Shown: piece after piece, positions 52,607-61,524 of the stretch
Layout: every line of letters starts with the position of its first letter
Numbering within the stretch: the first letter of the stretch is position 1
The notes under the pieces: model-generated
The model's database searches: none
What the model was told of the DNA's origin: nothing
The model's input: the letters and a program-made list of their open reading frames with translations, nothing else
Program-made: the position numbers and the translations under genes
Origin: Rhodoblastus sp963703385
Lineage (GTDB): Bacteria; Pseudomonadota; Alphaproteobacteria; Rhizobiales; Beijerinckiaceae
Assembly: GCA_963703385.1 (NCBI GenBank)
Contig: OY969816.1
Span: 3,906,001 to 3,970,000, forward strand
Length of the DNA: 64,000 bases
Direction of reading: 5' to 3'

Positions 52607-53194
52607 ATGGAACAGATGATGATCCATGGCGGCGTGATCCGCAGATTATGGCCCGCCGACCTTCCGGCGTTTCGGGAGCATCTTTTGCGCCTGGATCCGA
52701 ACAGCCGGCGCGACCGCTTCGCGATGGCGGTCAACGATGAGTTTTTAATCCGCTATGCGGAACGCTGCTTCGGCATCGACGACGTGATCTATGGCTATTA
52801 TGTCGATGGCGTGCTGCGCGCCGCCGGCGAACTGCGGGCGGTCGGCAACAAGATCATCGGCGGCTCGGTCGAAGCCGCTTTCAGCGTCGAGGCGCCATGG
52901 CGCCGGCGCGGCGTCGGCACGGAACTGATGTCGCGCATCGTGCGCGCCGCGCGCAACCGTCGCGCCGACGCGCTCTACATGTCCTGCCTCGCCAGCAATA
53001 CGGCAATGCAGGGCCTGGCGCGAAAATTCACCGCGGACCTGCGCTTCGAAACCGATGACATGACGGGAAAACTGGTCGCGCGCGGCCCGAGCCCGGCGTC
53101 GGTCTGGGGCGAATACGCCGACAATGCGACGAGCTTCGCCACCGCCATGCTCGACCTGCAGACCCGGGTGTTCTCGCTGCAGCCGCGGGCCTGA
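52607..53194 (+). CDS. GNAT-family N-acetyltransferase
   Basis: A 195-residue acetyltransferase. Core: IRRLWPADLPAFREHLLRLDPNSRRDRF, then the acetyl-CoA loop FSVEAPWRRRGVGTELMSRIVRAAR (R-x-x-G-x-G at ~residue 105). NRRADALYMSCLASNTAMQGLARKF is typical of the alphaproteobacterial branch. Substrate unknown. The 298-bp upstream gap carries two PhaR-like motifs, so a stress or PHB link is possible. A shared terminator lies after it. Confidence 0.87.
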   Translation: MEQMMIHGGVIRRLWPADLPAFREHLLRLDPNSRRDRFAMAVNDEFLIRYAERCFGIDDVIYGYYVDGVLRAAGELRAVGNKIIGGSVEAAFSVEAPWRRRGVGTELMSRIVRAARNRRADALYMSCLASNTAMQGLARKFTADLRFETDDMTGKLVARGPSPASVWGEYADNATSFATAMLDLQTRVFSLQPRA

Positions 53195-53215
53195 GCGAAA
53201 CCGACGACAGAACGA

Positions 53216-53253
53216 CCAAGGCGCGTCCTTCGGGGCGCGCCTTGGCTATTTTT
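53216..53253. terminator. Bidirectional terminator between GNAT gene and sdhB
   Basis: CCAAGGCGCG pairs with CGCGCCTTGG around TCCTTCGGGG, followed by CTATTTTT on the plus strand. Serves convergent GNAT (plus) and sdhB (minus) genes. Confidence 0.82.
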
Positions 53254-53270
53254 GAAAGAGCCGGCGGGCC

Positions 53271-54050
53271 TTACGCCTGCCGGTCGATCAGCATGTTCTT
53301 GATTTCCGCGATCGCCTTGGCCGGGTTCAGGCCCTTGGGGCAGGCGCGGGCGCAGTTCAGGATGGTGTGGCAGCGATAGAGCCGGAACGGGTCGTCGAGG
53401 AAATCGAGCCTTTCGCCGGTCGCCTCGTCGCGCAAATCGATCAGCCAGCGATAGGCCTGCAACAAGGCCGCAGGGCCGAGATAGCGCTCGCCGTTCCACC
53501 AATAGGACGGGCAGGAGGTCGAGCAGCAGGCGCAGAGAATGCACTCATAGAGCCCGTCGAGCCTGGCGCGGTCCTCGGGCGATTGCAGCCATTCCTTTTC
53601 CGGCGCCGGGCTCTCGGTATGCAGCCAGGGCTCGATCGAGGCGTGCTGGGCGTAAAAAACGGTCAGGTCCGGCACGAGGTCCTTCACCACCGGCATATGG
53701 GGCAGCGGATTGATTTTTACCGGCGCCTTCACGTCGTCGATCGCCTTGGTGCAGGCGAGCGTGTTTTCGCCGTCGATATTCATCGAGCAGGAGCCGCAGA
53801 TGCCTTCGCGGCAGGAGCGACGCAGCGTCAGCGTCGGGTCGATCTTGTTCTTGATATAGAGCAGGGCGTCGAGCACCATCGGCCCGCAATCGTCGCGGTC
53901 GACATAATAGGTGTCGATCGAGGGATTGCGGCCGTCGTCCGGATTCCAGCGATAGATGCGGAATTCGGTCAGGCGCTTGGCGCCGGGCGGCTTCGGCCAG
54001 GTTTTTCCGGCTCCGACCACGGAATTTTTGGGCAGCGTGAATTCAACCAT
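53271..54050 (-). CDS. sdhB: Succinate dehydrogenase iron-sulfur subunit
   Basis: A 259-residue Fe-S subunit of complex II, carrying electrons from SdhA flavin to quinone. Cluster ligands: [2Fe-2S] in RRSCREGICGSCSMN and the later Cys; [4Fe-4S] in CILCACCSTSCPSYWW; [3Fe-4S] in CHTILNCARACPKGLNP. The Trp next to the quinone site is present (YWWNGERYLGPAALLQAYRW). Starts 15 bp after sdhA. Last gene of the sdhCDAB operon. Confidence 0.97.
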   Translation of the reverse strand: MVEFTLPKNSVVGAGKTWPKPPGAKRLTEFRIYRWNPDDGRNPSIDTYYVDRDDCGPMVLDALLYIKNKIDPTLTLRRSCREGICGSCSMNIDGENTLACTKAIDDVKAPVKINPLPHMPVVKDLVPDLTVFYAQHASIEPWLHTESPAPEKEWLQSPEDRARLDGLYECILCACCSTSCPSYWWNGERYLGPAALLQAYRWLIDLRDEATGERLDFLDDPFRLYRCHTILNCARACPKGLNPAKAIAEIKNMLIDRQA

Positions 54051-54065
54051 TGGGATTGCTCGATC

Positions 54066-55898
54066 TCAGTACACGCGGGCTTTCGGCTCGATATAGGCGA
54101 TCTCGTCGGTCATGGTGTAGCTGTGCACCGGACGGTAGTCGATTTTCACGGCCTTGGCCGCGTCGTCGATGGTCGCCAGAGTGTGCTTCATCCAGTTGGC
54201 GTCGTCGCGGCTGGCGAAATCCTCGCGGGCGTGGGCGCCCCGCAATTCCTTGCGGTTCTCGGCGCCGACCATGGTGACCGCCGCCTGGACGATCAGATTG
54301 TCGAATTCCAGCGTCTCGATCAGGTCGGAGTTCCACACCAGCGAGCGGTCGGAAACGCGGACATCGTCGCGCGCCTTCCACACGTCGTGGATGAGCTTGA
54401 CGCCCTCCTCCAGCACTTCGCCGGTGCGATAGACGGTGCAATGGCTCTGCATCGCCTTCTGCATGTTGAGGCGCAATTCGGCCGTCGGCGTCGCGCCATT
54501 GGCGTTACGGTAACGATCGAGGCGCGACAGAGCGAGATCGGCCGAATCCTCCGGCAGCGCGTCCTGCTTGGCGCCTGGTTTGACGATTTCGGCGGCGCGC
54601 TGGCCAGCGGCGCGGCCGAACACCACGAGGTCGATCAGCGAATTGGAGCCGAGCCGGTTGGCGCCATGCACCGAGACGCAGGCCGCTTCGCCGATCGCCA
54701 TCAGGCCGGGCACGATTGCGTCGGCGCCGTCGCCCCCCTTGGTCAGCGCTTCGCCGTGAAAATTGGTCGGGATGCCGCCCATATTGTAATGGGCGGTCGG
54801 CAGGACCGGGATCGGCTCGCGGGTCACCTCAACGCCGGCGAAAATCTTGGCGCTTTCCGAAATGCCGGGCAGACGCTCGTGCAGGATTTTCGGGTCGAGA
54901 TGGTCGAGATGCAGGAAGATGTGGTCCTTGTGCCGGCCCACGCCCCGGCCTTCGCGGATTTCCATGGTCATGGCGCGCGAGACCATGTCGCGCGGCGCGA
55001 GGTCTTTAACCGACGGCGCATAGCGCTCCATGAAGCGTTCGCCGGCGGAATTGGTGAGATAGCCGCCCTCGCCGCGCGCGCCTTCGGTGATCAGGCAGCC
55101 GGCGCCGTAAATGCCGGTCGGGTGGAACTGCACGAACTCGAGGTCCTGCAACGGCAGTCCTGCGCGCAAGACCATGCCGCCGCCGTCGCCGGTGCAGGTA
55201 TGGGCGGAGGTGGCGGAGAAATAGGCGCGGCCATACCCGCCCGTCGCCAGCATGACGAGTTGGGCGCGAAAACGGTGGATCGTCCCGTCGTCCATCTTGA
55301 GGCAGACCACGCCGCGGCACTTGCCTTGCGCATCCATGATCAGGTCGATGGCGAAATATTCGATGAAGAATTCGGTCGAATGTTTCAGGGCCTGGCCATA
55401 GAGCGTGTGCAGCATGGCGTGGCCGGTGCGGTCGGCGGCGGCGCAGGTGCGCTGGGCCGGCGGGCCCTTGCCGAAATCGGTGGTCATGCCGCCGAAGGGA
55501 CGCTGGTAGATCTTGCCGTCCTCGGTGCGGGAAAAGGGCACGCCCCAATGTTCGAGCTCATAGACCGCTTCGGGCGCGTTGCGGCACAGATATTCGATCG
55601 CGTCCTGGTCTCCGAGCCAGTCGGAGCCCTTGACCGTGTCGTACATGTGCCATTTCCAATTGTCCGGCCCCATATTGCCGAGCGACGCGGCGACGCCGCC
55701 CTGCGCCGCCACCGTGTGCGAGCGGGTGGGAAAGACTTTCGTCACGCAGGCGGTGCGCAGGCCGGCCTGGGCGCAGCCGACCGTGGCGCGCAGGCCCGCG
55801 CCGCCGGCGCCGACGACGACCACGTCGAACGTGTGGTCGACGATCGGATAGGCCTTGCCGCCGAGGGCCGTTCTGGCCGGGGCGTCGTTGGAAGCCAT
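54066..55898 (-). CDS. sdhA: Succinate dehydrogenase flavoprotein subunit
   Basis: A 610-residue catalytic subunit oxidising succinate to fumarate. Rossmann motif VVVGAGGAGLRA (residues 28-38), covalent-FAD His61 in TRSHTVAAQGG, catalytic RGEGGYLTNSAGERFMERY, HYNMGGIPTN, ANRLGSNSLIDL. ATG 55898 is chosen with AAGG eight bases upstream; an in-frame TTG at 55913 adds five residues. A long antisense open frame across it is spurious. Confidence 0.97.
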   Translation of the reverse strand: MASNDAPARTALGGKAYPIVDHTFDVVVVGAGGAGLRATVGCAQAGLRTACVTKVFPTRSHTVAAQGGVAASLGNMGPDNWKWHMYDTVKGSDWLGDQDAIEYLCRNAPEAVYELEHWGVPFSRTEDGKIYQRPFGGMTTDFGKGPPAQRTCAAADRTGHAMLHTLYGQALKHSTEFFIEYFAIDLIMDAQGKCRGVVCLKMDDGTIHRFRAQLVMLATGGYGRAYFSATSAHTCTGDGGGMVLRAGLPLQDLEFVQFHPTGIYGAGCLITEGARGEGGYLTNSAGERFMERYAPSVKDLAPRDMVSRAMTMEIREGRGVGRHKDHIFLHLDHLDPKILHERLPGISESAKIFAGVEVTREPIPVLPTAHYNMGGIPTNFHGEALTKGGDGADAIVPGLMAIGEAACVSVHGANRLGSNSLIDLVVFGRAAGQRAAEIVKPGAKQDALPEDSADLALSRLDRYRNANGATPTAELRLNMQKAMQSHCTVYRTGEVLEEGVKLIHDVWKARDDVRVSDRSLVWNSDLIETLEFDNLIVQAAVTMVGAENRKELRGAHAREDFASRDDANWMKHTLATIDDAAKAVKIDYRPVHSYTMTDEIAYIEPKARVY

Positions 55899-55956
55899 GG
55901 AAGAAACCTTCAATCGGGAATTGCAAAAGGCCGGGCGCCGGGCGCCCGGGCGACAA

Positions 55957-56346
55957 TCAGGTGAAGCTCAGGCGCATCACCGCATAGATCAGGGCCGCGC
56001 CGATCAGCAGGCCGAAAAGGATATTGGCCATCAGGGCGAGAGGCTTGATCCGTTCGCCGTGAACATAATCCTCGATGATCACCTGCATGCCCTGCGTCAT
56101 GTGATAAACGCCGACGCCGACGAAAAGCAGCATGAAAACCGCGACGAGGGGCGAGCCGAGGAAAATGCGGGCGCTTTGGAAATCCCGGCCGGTCAGCGAC
56201 AGCACGATCAGGACGAAAGCGCAGGTGAGGGGCAGCAGCGCGAAGGTGCTCAGCCGCATCATCCAGGCGTGATGAGCGCCGGAGTGCGCCGCGCCGAGAT
56301 ATTTTACCCGCGCGGCGGGGGTGCGGAAGGTGGGTTTCTGGGTCAT
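55957..56346 (-). CDS. sdhD: Succinate dehydrogenase membrane anchor subunit
   Basis: A 129-residue subunit with three TM helices: LLPLTCAFVLIVLSLTGRDF, PLVAVFMLLFVGVGVYHMTQGMQVII and LALMANILFGLLIGAALIYAVM. The heme-b ligand region is VYHMTQGMQ, quinone-site Asp/Tyr follow in EDYVHGER. N-terminus RVKYLGAAHSGAHHAWMMRL. 11 bp after sdhC. Confidence 0.95.
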   Translation of the reverse strand: MTQKPTFRTPAARVKYLGAAHSGAHHAWMMRLSTFALLPLTCAFVLIVLSLTGRDFQSARIFLGSPLVAVFMLLFVGVGVYHMTQGMQVIIEDYVHGERIKPLALMANILFGLLIGAALIYAVMRLSFT

Positions 56347-56357
56347 GGCGCGAAGCT

Positions 56358-56765
56358 TCAGCGAATGATGAAGGAAATGATCCACAGCAAGGCGGTGAGG
56401 ACGGCCGCGCCGGCGAAAGAGCCGAGGGAAAGCCTGTCGCGCGCCTTCGGCTCGAATCCCTTGCCCGCGTCCCAGATCGCGTGGCGCAAGCCACCCATCA
56501 CATGCAGCATCAGCACGAAAGTATAGCCGAGCAGGACGAGTTGCCCGAGCCACGAGCTGAAGAGGGCCGAGGCGTAATGGAAGCTGCGGGCGTCGCCCGC
56601 CGCCGCGAAGAGATAGAAGGCCAGCAGCAGGGTGCCGGCGTAAAGCGCGGCGCCGGTGAAGCGATGGGCGATGGAGGCCGTCATGGTCGGCGACCATTTG
56701 TAGATCTGCAGATGCGGCGAGAGCGGGCGGCGCTGCTCCAGCGGAGTCGGGCTGGGTTTGGCCAT
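56358..56765 (-). CDS. sdhC: Succinate dehydrogenase cytochrome b556 subunit
   Basis: A 135-residue subunit, opening RRPLSPHLQIYKWSPTMTASIAHRFTG (the family SPHL.IY and SI.HR.TG motifs) and having heme-ligand His in LMLHVMGGLRHAIWD. Three TM helices. GGAAGGGGGACTCG gives a strong ribosome site. First gene of sdhCDAB; its promoter lies within the 290-bp gap shared with the divergent esterase gene. Confidence 0.95.
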   Translation of the reverse strand: MAKPSPTPLEQRRPLSPHLQIYKWSPTMTASIAHRFTGAALYAGTLLLAFYLFAAAGDARSFHYASALFSSWLGQLVLLGYTFVLMLHVMGGLRHAIWDAGKGFEPKARDRLSLGSFAGAAVLTALLWIISFIIR

Positions 56766-57055
56766 CGAGTCCCCCTTCCTTTTCCAACCGTCGCGGTTTG
56801 CGCGGCGCTGCGGCAAACCGTGGAACGCAAATAAACCCGAAGATTGACGACAATCACTAATGTAAACGCGTGCACCGCGCAATTGGATCGGCCTCAACCC
56901 TTCGAAGTAGGCGGAAAGGTTCCTCGCGGCGCCAGGCGACGCGCCGGCCGTTTGGACTTCGGCGTGGATAACCCGCGAATTCGGCCCATTGTCGGGCGCG
57001 TGTCTTGCTTTCGCAATGCAAAGCGGCCAAAGCTAGGGCGGTTGGAGGCGAATAC

Positions 57056-58039
57056 ATGTTGTCATTCGGGATTGAACCTCGCGCTGGCGTGGCTTTGGCT
57101 CTCGAATCGGGGCGGGCGCCGGTTCGCCGGGGCGCCCGGGGTTTCGCCGTCGCCGTGGCCGGCCTGATCGCCTTCGGCTTCGGCGCCTGTCTTCTCCCCG
57201 CCTCTGCTTCGGCTGCGGCGCGGCTCTACATGAAATCTGGCGGGGAAACCCGCTCCGCCGCCATCATCGAACATGAGGCGCTGAAGCTGCGCCGCAGGCC
57301 GCTGGTCATTGTCCTGCGCCCGAGGAGCGTTCCCAGCCCGAAGCGCCATCGCCTCGCCTTTCAGGAAATCGTCGAATCGCGCAAGCCGGTCTTCATCTAT
57401 CCCGAGCCGCTGGCCGCCGGCTGGCCGGTCGCCGCCGGGCCGAACGCCGACCGCGACACAACCTTCCTGCGCGATCTGATCAATCGTTTCGTGGGCGAAG
57501 GCGTCGGCGATCCGCGCAAGATTTTCCTCGTCGGCAAATCGTCCGGCGGCGTGTTCGCCTATCGCGCGGCCTGCGCCGGCCTGGGGCGCCCGGTCGCCGG
57601 AATCGCGACGCTGGGCGCCGCCCTGCCGGCCGATCTCGCGCAATGCGCCTTCAATCCGATGGCCTTCATCGCGGTCAACAGTCTTGGCAATCCGAAAATT
57701 CCCTTCGCGGGTGGTCAGGCCACCATCGGCGACGCCTCGTTCCAGGCCCTTCCGGCCGAAACCACCCTGTCGCTGTTCGCGAATCGCGCGGGCTGCGGCC
57801 CGAAGCGGGAGGAATGGCCGCTGACCGAACGCGATCCTCGCGGCGCGAACCATGTGCGGGGCGCGGTGCTGTCCTATACGGGCTGCAAGTCGCCGGTCGA
57901 GGAGGTGCGCCTCGGCACGGCCCCGCCGCATGGCTCGGCGCAGAAGCCGGCGCATCCCGCCGCCGCGCCCTTGGACGAGGGGCGCGATTTCGACGCCGCG
58001 CGCAAGGTCTGGAATTTCCTCAAACGCAACGGCGCGTGA
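57056..58039 (+). CDS. Secreted alpha/beta hydrolase, LpqC/PHB-depolymerase-like
   Basis: A 327-residue exported esterase-like protein. The N-terminus has a basic stretch and TM/signal (FAVAVAGLIAFGFGACLLPASASAA). The nucleophile lies in FLVGKSSGGVFAYRAACAGLG (GKSSG, Ser ~162), and HVRGAVLSYTGC likely contains the catalytic His. It matches the polyhydroxybutyrate-depolymerase-like/LpqC esterases in layout, but a substrate cannot be named. GGAGG eight bases before the ATG supports this start over one at 57005. Confidence 0.82.
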   Translation: MLSFGIEPRAGVALALESGRAPVRRGARGFAVAVAGLIAFGFGACLLPASASAAARLYMKSGGETRSAAIIEHEALKLRRRPLVIVLRPRSVPSPKRHRLAFQEIVESRKPVFIYPEPLAAGWPVAAGPNADRDTTFLRDLINRFVGEGVGDPRKIFLVGKSSGGVFAYRAACAGLGRPVAGIATLGAALPADLAQCAFNPMAFIAVNSLGNPKIPFAGGQATIGDASFQALPAETTLSLFANRAGCGPKREEWPLTERDPRGANHVRGAVLSYTGCKSPVEEVRLGTAPPHGSAQKPAHPAAAPLDEGRDFDAARKVWNFLKRNGA

Positions 58040-58307
58040 TCGCGCGGGCGTGACGCTGCTTGAGGCGTCCAAGATTAAAAACCGATCCAGGTCATTGCCG
58101 AACGCGCATAAGATTTTCTTGCGAAGACGTAAATTTGCCTGACGGCGCTTTTTAGCATCATAAATCCGTAGTATTGTAATATTTGCGCGCCAGGGCGTGG
58201 CGAGCGCGAAATCCAGAAATGCGCCCGCGTTAAGTCGTCGCATCTTTTGAACGTGCGACGTTTCAACCCTTGTCAGTTTGGCCATAGGCCCAAAGAAAGA
58301 GGAAATC

Positions 58308-58532
58308 ATGAGCAGCGACTCGCATCATGCCGACGCTTCGGCCGCCCACCATGCCAGGAATTCCGAAGAAGCCGCCGCTTTGAAAGGCTTCATCGCCATC
58401 GCGTTGCTGGTCGTCGTCGCCGGCGTCGGGCTGGCCGCTACCTATGGCATGGCCGGCGTCGGCGTCCTGGCCATCGCGCTCACCGGCGCCATGCTGCTCC
58501 TGATCGTCCTCGTGGCCTCCGGCGGCGATTAA
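58308..58532 (+). CDS. Small two-TM membrane protein with His-rich N-terminus
   Basis: A 74-residue protein: polar His-containing leader (SSDSHHADASAAHHARNSEE), then two TM segments (LKGFIAIALLVVVAGVGLAA and GVGVLAIALTGAMLLLIVLVASGG). SD AAAGAGG and a terminator immediately downstream make it a solo transcription unit. Resembles small alphaproteobacterial oxidase-subunit-IV-like proteins in size only. Function unknown. Confidence 0.75.
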   Translation: MSSDSHHADASAAHHARNSEEAAALKGFIAIALLVVVAGVGLAATYGMAGVGVLAIALTGAMLLLIVLVASGGD

Positions 58533-58552
58533 GCATCGACCTTTCGAGAATA

Positions 58553-58587
58553 AAAAAGCCTCCCGCGTTCGATGCGGGGGGCTTTTC
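58553..58587 (+). terminator. Rho-independent terminator
   Basis: GCCTCCCGC (58558-58566) with GCGGGGGGC (58574-58582), one wobble pair, loop GTTCGAT, then TTTTC; A-rich upstream. Ends the small membrane protein gene. Confidence 0.85.
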
Positions 58588-58707
58588 ATTGGCCGTTTAT
58601 CATACGGTTTCCGCAAGATTGTTTTGCGCTCCGCGGAAACGCCATGGCGCGAAAATCCTTAAAGCGCCAGCGGAATCGAATTCCGCATCAATCATGCGGC
58701 ATTGGTG

Positions 58708-59757
58708 TCACCGCGGGATCAGCGCCCAGTAATCGAGGTCGAGGATGACGCTCGGGTCGTAGCCCTCGTCCTGCCTGTAGGGATGGGCGGCGCAGGGCTG
58801 GTCCTTGGTCGCGACGGTGCGCAGGCGCAAGGCCCCGACATCGTCGCGGCCCTGGATTTCCGCGCGCTCCAGCACTTCGGTCCAGGCGAAGACGGTCAGG
58901 CCGGCGAAGAGCGGGCTGACATGGCGTCCGCCATTGATCGCCGCGATATGGAAGGCGTTGGCGAGGCCGTTGAAGGTCAGGCTCCGGGCGAGCGAAATGA
59001 CATGGCCGCCATAGATCAGGCGGCGGCCGAACCGGCCCTGGCCTTCGGTGAACTGGTTGAAGTGAACCTTGGCGGTGTTCTGGAACAGCCGGGTGGCGAG
59101 CTGATGCTCGGCCTCCTCGACCGTCATGCCGTCAACATGGTCGATCTTTTCGCCCGGCAGATAATCGCCCCAGCGATGAGGCGAGCCGGCAAGCGCCACG
59201 TCATATTTGCGGCGGTCGATCACCGGCAGGGCGTCGCCGAGCTGGTCGGGCGCGAGCGCGCGCGGCAATTGCGGCGTGACTTCGGCCGGCGCCGGCGATT
59301 TGGGATCGCGCTTGCGCACCATGACCCAGCGCACAAATTCGAGCACGGCGTCGCCATGCTGGTTGATGCCGCGCGAACGGACATAGACCACGCCGGTCTG
59401 GCCATTGGAATTTTCCTTGAGGCCGATGACTTCCGAGGTCGCGGACAAGGTGTCGCCGGGATAGACTGGGACCAGGAAGCGGCAGTCGGCATAGCCGAGA
59501 TTGGCCACGGCGTTGAGCGAAATGTCCGGCACCGTCTTGCCGAAGACGATATGGAAAACCAGAAGATCGTCGACCGGGCTTCGGGGATAGCCGATCGCAT
59601 GGGCGAAGGCGTCCGAGGACTGGACGGCGAACCGGCCGCCGTAAAGCGCGGTGTAAAGCGCGACGTCGCCGGTGGCGACGGTGCGCGGCGTCGCATGGAC
59701 GATAATCTGGCCGAGCTGGAAATCCTCGAAAAAATTGCCGGAATTGGTCTTGCTCAT
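58708..59757 (-). CDS. mch: Mesaconyl-CoA hydratase (beta-methylmalyl-CoA dehydratase)
   Basis: A 349-residue double hot-dog MaoC enzyme of the ethylmalonyl-CoA pathway, interconverting mesaconyl-CoA and beta-methylmalyl-CoA. Strong motifs: NSGNFFEDFQLGQIIVHATPRTV, ALYTALYGGRFAVQSSD, PVDDLLVFHIVFGKTVPDIS, NAVANLGYADCRF, SNGQTGVVYVRSRG and VRWVMVRKRDP, all as I recall from Rhodobacter Mch. The second domain begins ~residue 215. ATG 59757; the longer frame upstream lacks similarity. Its presence implies acetyl-CoA assimilation by this pathway, as in many methylotrophs. Confidence 0.92.
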   Translation of the reverse strand: MSKTNSGNFFEDFQLGQIIVHATPRTVATGDVALYTALYGGRFAVQSSDAFAHAIGYPRSPVDDLLVFHIVFGKTVPDISLNAVANLGYADCRFLVPVYPGDTLSATSEVIGLKENSNGQTGVVYVRSRGINQHGDAVLEFVRWVMVRKRDPKSPAPAEVTPQLPRALAPDQLGDALPVIDRRKYDVALAGSPHRWGDYLPGEKIDHVDGMTVEEAEHQLATRLFQNTAKVHFNQFTEGQGRFGRRLIYGGHVISLARSLTFNGLANAFHIAAINGGRHVSPLFAGLTVFAWTEVLERAEIQGRDDVGALRLRTVATKDQPCAAHPYRQDEGYDPSVILDLDYWALIPR

Positions 59758-59857
59758 GGACGCCCCCAAGGCGTGAGAATCGCTGCGAGAACTGTTTCGG
59801 GGTGCAAATAGGCCGAGCGGCCGGGTTTTGGCAACGTTCTTCCGCGCAGAAAAAATC

Positions 59858-60211
59858 TCACGCGCGCGCCCAAAGCCAGAGCAGGAAGATCTGCCCGATG
59901 GCGAAAAGCCATCCGAAGACCAGCAGATTATGCCGGGATAGCCATGCTGGAAGGAAGATATCGAAATTGTCCGACCGGTCCGCCGTGTAGCGGGCGGCGA
60001 TCGCTCGCAACGGGCAATGCAGGCGATTGGCGGCGAGGATGACGACCTCGCCCCAGACCAGGAGGCTGAGCCAAACGGCGCTTTGGAACCGTCCAGCGGC
60101 CGCAAAGAAGGGAATCGCGATGGTCGATGAAGCGAACACGGCCCACGCGATGGTGTGCGCCATTCGTATTCGCCACAAGATGCGTCGCGCCCGAAGGTCT
60201 TCGAGCTGCAT
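59858..60211 (-). CDS. Conserved small integral membrane protein
   Basis: A 117-residue protein with three TM helices (TIAWAVFASSTIAIPFFAAA; AVWLSLLVWGEVVILAAN; LLVFGWLFAIGQIFLLWLWA). The cytoplasmic or periplasmic motif RLHCPLRAIAARYTADRSDN, then FDIFLPAWLSRHN, looks conserved, with a single Cys-Pro. No function known. It is 14 bp downstream of the yggT-yggU pair (same strand). Confidence 0.72.
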   Translation of the reverse strand: MQLEDLRARRILWRIRMAHTIAWAVFASSTIAIPFFAAAGRFQSAVWLSLLVWGEVVILAANRLHCPLRAIAARYTADRSDNFDIFLPAWLSRHNLLVFGWLFAIGQIFLLWLWARA

Positions 60212-60225
60212 CGGGCGCGCCTTTG

Positions 60226-60555
60226 CTATGGCGTCCGCGCCCCGGCAAAAATCTCCAGCCTTGCGGACAGTTCAGCCGGATCGCCGTCGAGAAACAAGGT
60301 CTTTTGGCGCGAGGTTCCGCCGGCGGTCAAATGGACGCGCGACGCCGGAATTTTCAGCTGTTTGGCGAGCAGCGCGATCAAAGCGGCGTTGGCCTTGCCG
60401 TCCTCGGGCGCGGCGCGCACCCGCGCCTTCAGCACGCAGGCGCCGTCGTCGCGCGTTTCCGCGCCCTCCAGCGCGTCGCGCGAGGATTTCGGGGTCAGGC
60501 GGACATGAAGTTCGATCCGGCCGGCGCGAAGCGTGAAAAAGCGGGGCGCGCTCAC
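60226..60555 (-). CDS. yggU: DUF167 (YggU-like) protein
   Basis: A 109-residue DUF167 protein: LHVRLTPKSSRDALEG, VLKARVRAAPEDGKANAALIALLAKQL, and SRVHLTAGGTSRQKTL are the family's conserved blocks. GTG 60555 overlaps the TGA of yggT, implying coupling; the same order is found in many proteobacteria. Function unknown, possibly RNA-related. Confidence 0.92.
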   Translation of the reverse strand: MSAPRFFTLRAGRIELHVRLTPKSSRDALEGAETRDDGACVLKARVRAAPEDGKANAALIALLAKQLKIPASRVHLTAGGTSRQKTLFLDGDPAELSARLEIFAGARTP

Positions 60556-60869
60556 ATCGAGGATACGATCAGGGTCCGCGCCAGCTGGTCCAGCTCCATC
60601 TGGATGAAGGACAGGAGCAGCAGCAGGACGATCGGGGAGATGTCCATGCCGCCGATCGGGGGCAGGAAGCGGCGGATCGGCCTGAGCGCGGGCTCGGTCA
60701 GGGCGTTGACGCCGTTCCACACCGAGCGAACGAGTTCGTTGCGCATGTTGATCACGTCGAAGGCGAGCAGCCAGGACATGACGGCCATGACGATGATGAC
60801 CCACCAATAAAGATCGATGGCCAAATCGATAATCCGGAATACGGGAAGGAGAAAGGCGGCGGCGGACAT
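60552..60869 (-). CDS. yggT: YggT family membrane protein
   Basis: A 105-residue protein with two YggT-type TM helices (IDLAIDLYWWVIIVMAVMSWLLAF and MDISPIVLLLLLSFIQMELDQLA) and the conserved loop ALTEPALRPIRRFLPPIGGMD. Implicated in osmotic or cell-envelope functions by family. Overlaps yggU by four bases. Confidence 0.92.
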   Translation of the reverse strand: MSAAAFLLPVFRIIDLAIDLYWWVIIVMAVMSWLLAFDVINMRNELVRSVWNGVNALTEPALRPIRRFLPPIGGMDISPIVLLLLLSFIQMELDQLARTLIVSSM

Positions 60870-61009
60870 TGCGACTCCGGGCCAGAGGGACGAACCGGCG
60901 GGAACGCCGCCTTTTAGGCCCTTACGCGCGCCGGAACAAGTTTTCCGGCGAAGCATGCGCGTCGCGATTGACAGGAAAGCGCGCGAGCCCTAAACACCCG
61001 CACCGGAGC

Positions 61010-61086
<77 letters not shown>

Positions 61087-61124
61087 ATTCAGCTGAAACA
61101 TCAAGACCTTATTCCATCGCCCCG

Positions 61125-61305
61125 TCGGCGGCCGGCTGCGCCCGTCCGCCCCCGGATCGAACGCTGCATTGCCGACGACTTCGGGAAGGCGGGAGGTCCG
61201 CACCGCGAGCACGGGCTTGCCCAAGCTCCGCGCCTCCGGCGCGGGAATCGCGAATCCTTCGTACCGGGACGGGAACGAGCCAGCCTTGACGCGGGCCGGG
61301 GCCTT
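61125..61305 (-). pseudogene. Glycosyltransferase C-terminal relic next to tRNA-Ala
   Basis: The minus strand encodes SFPSRYEGFAIPAPEARSLG then KPVLAVRTSRLPEVVGNAAFDP, an evident GT4 C-terminal motif (S.YEGFG.P..EA...GKPV...SLPEVVG.AA). About 45 codons only; a stop lies just upstream of the match, and downstream it runs into the tRNA antisense. No start or N-terminal domain. A truncated relic, perhaps left by recombination at the tRNA. Confidence 0.7.
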
Positions 61306-61463
61306 TCAGTGGTGTGAATTCGCCATCAGCTTGATCATTTTCAGGTTGATGACGATGAAGCGTATGAACTGCCAGGGAGGAACCGGCGCATGAAGGTCGT
61401 GAGGCCAGTGGGCCGGGGCGGATCATAGGCTTGCTGATAGGGTTCCTTGTTGGTCGCGGCCAT
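61306..61463 (-). pseudogene. Small conserved protein of the SQR-like cluster, frameshifted
   Basis: Strong SD (GAGGAGG) precedes ATG 61463. It reads MAATNKEPYQQAYDPPRPTG then LTTFMRRFLP; with one base restored it continues WQFIRFIVINLKMIKLMANS and ends SHH at 61306. The 158-bp length (3n+2) agrees with one lost base near 61375. The pattern of a polar start and a basic amphipathic end resembles small proteins next to SQR-like genes as I recall them. Function unknown; pseudogene status depends on whether the indel is real. Confidence 0.55.
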
Positions 61464-61524
61464 GATCGGGGCCTCCTCAATCTTTTTTCAGCGCTGGTTT
61501 CGGTTCGGTCGGCGGGGCGCCCGG

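Noticed and set aside
53367..55964. 865-codon plus-strand frame over sdhB and sdhA
   Set aside because: Antisense of succinate dehydrogenase genes; composition typical of GC-rich shadow frames.
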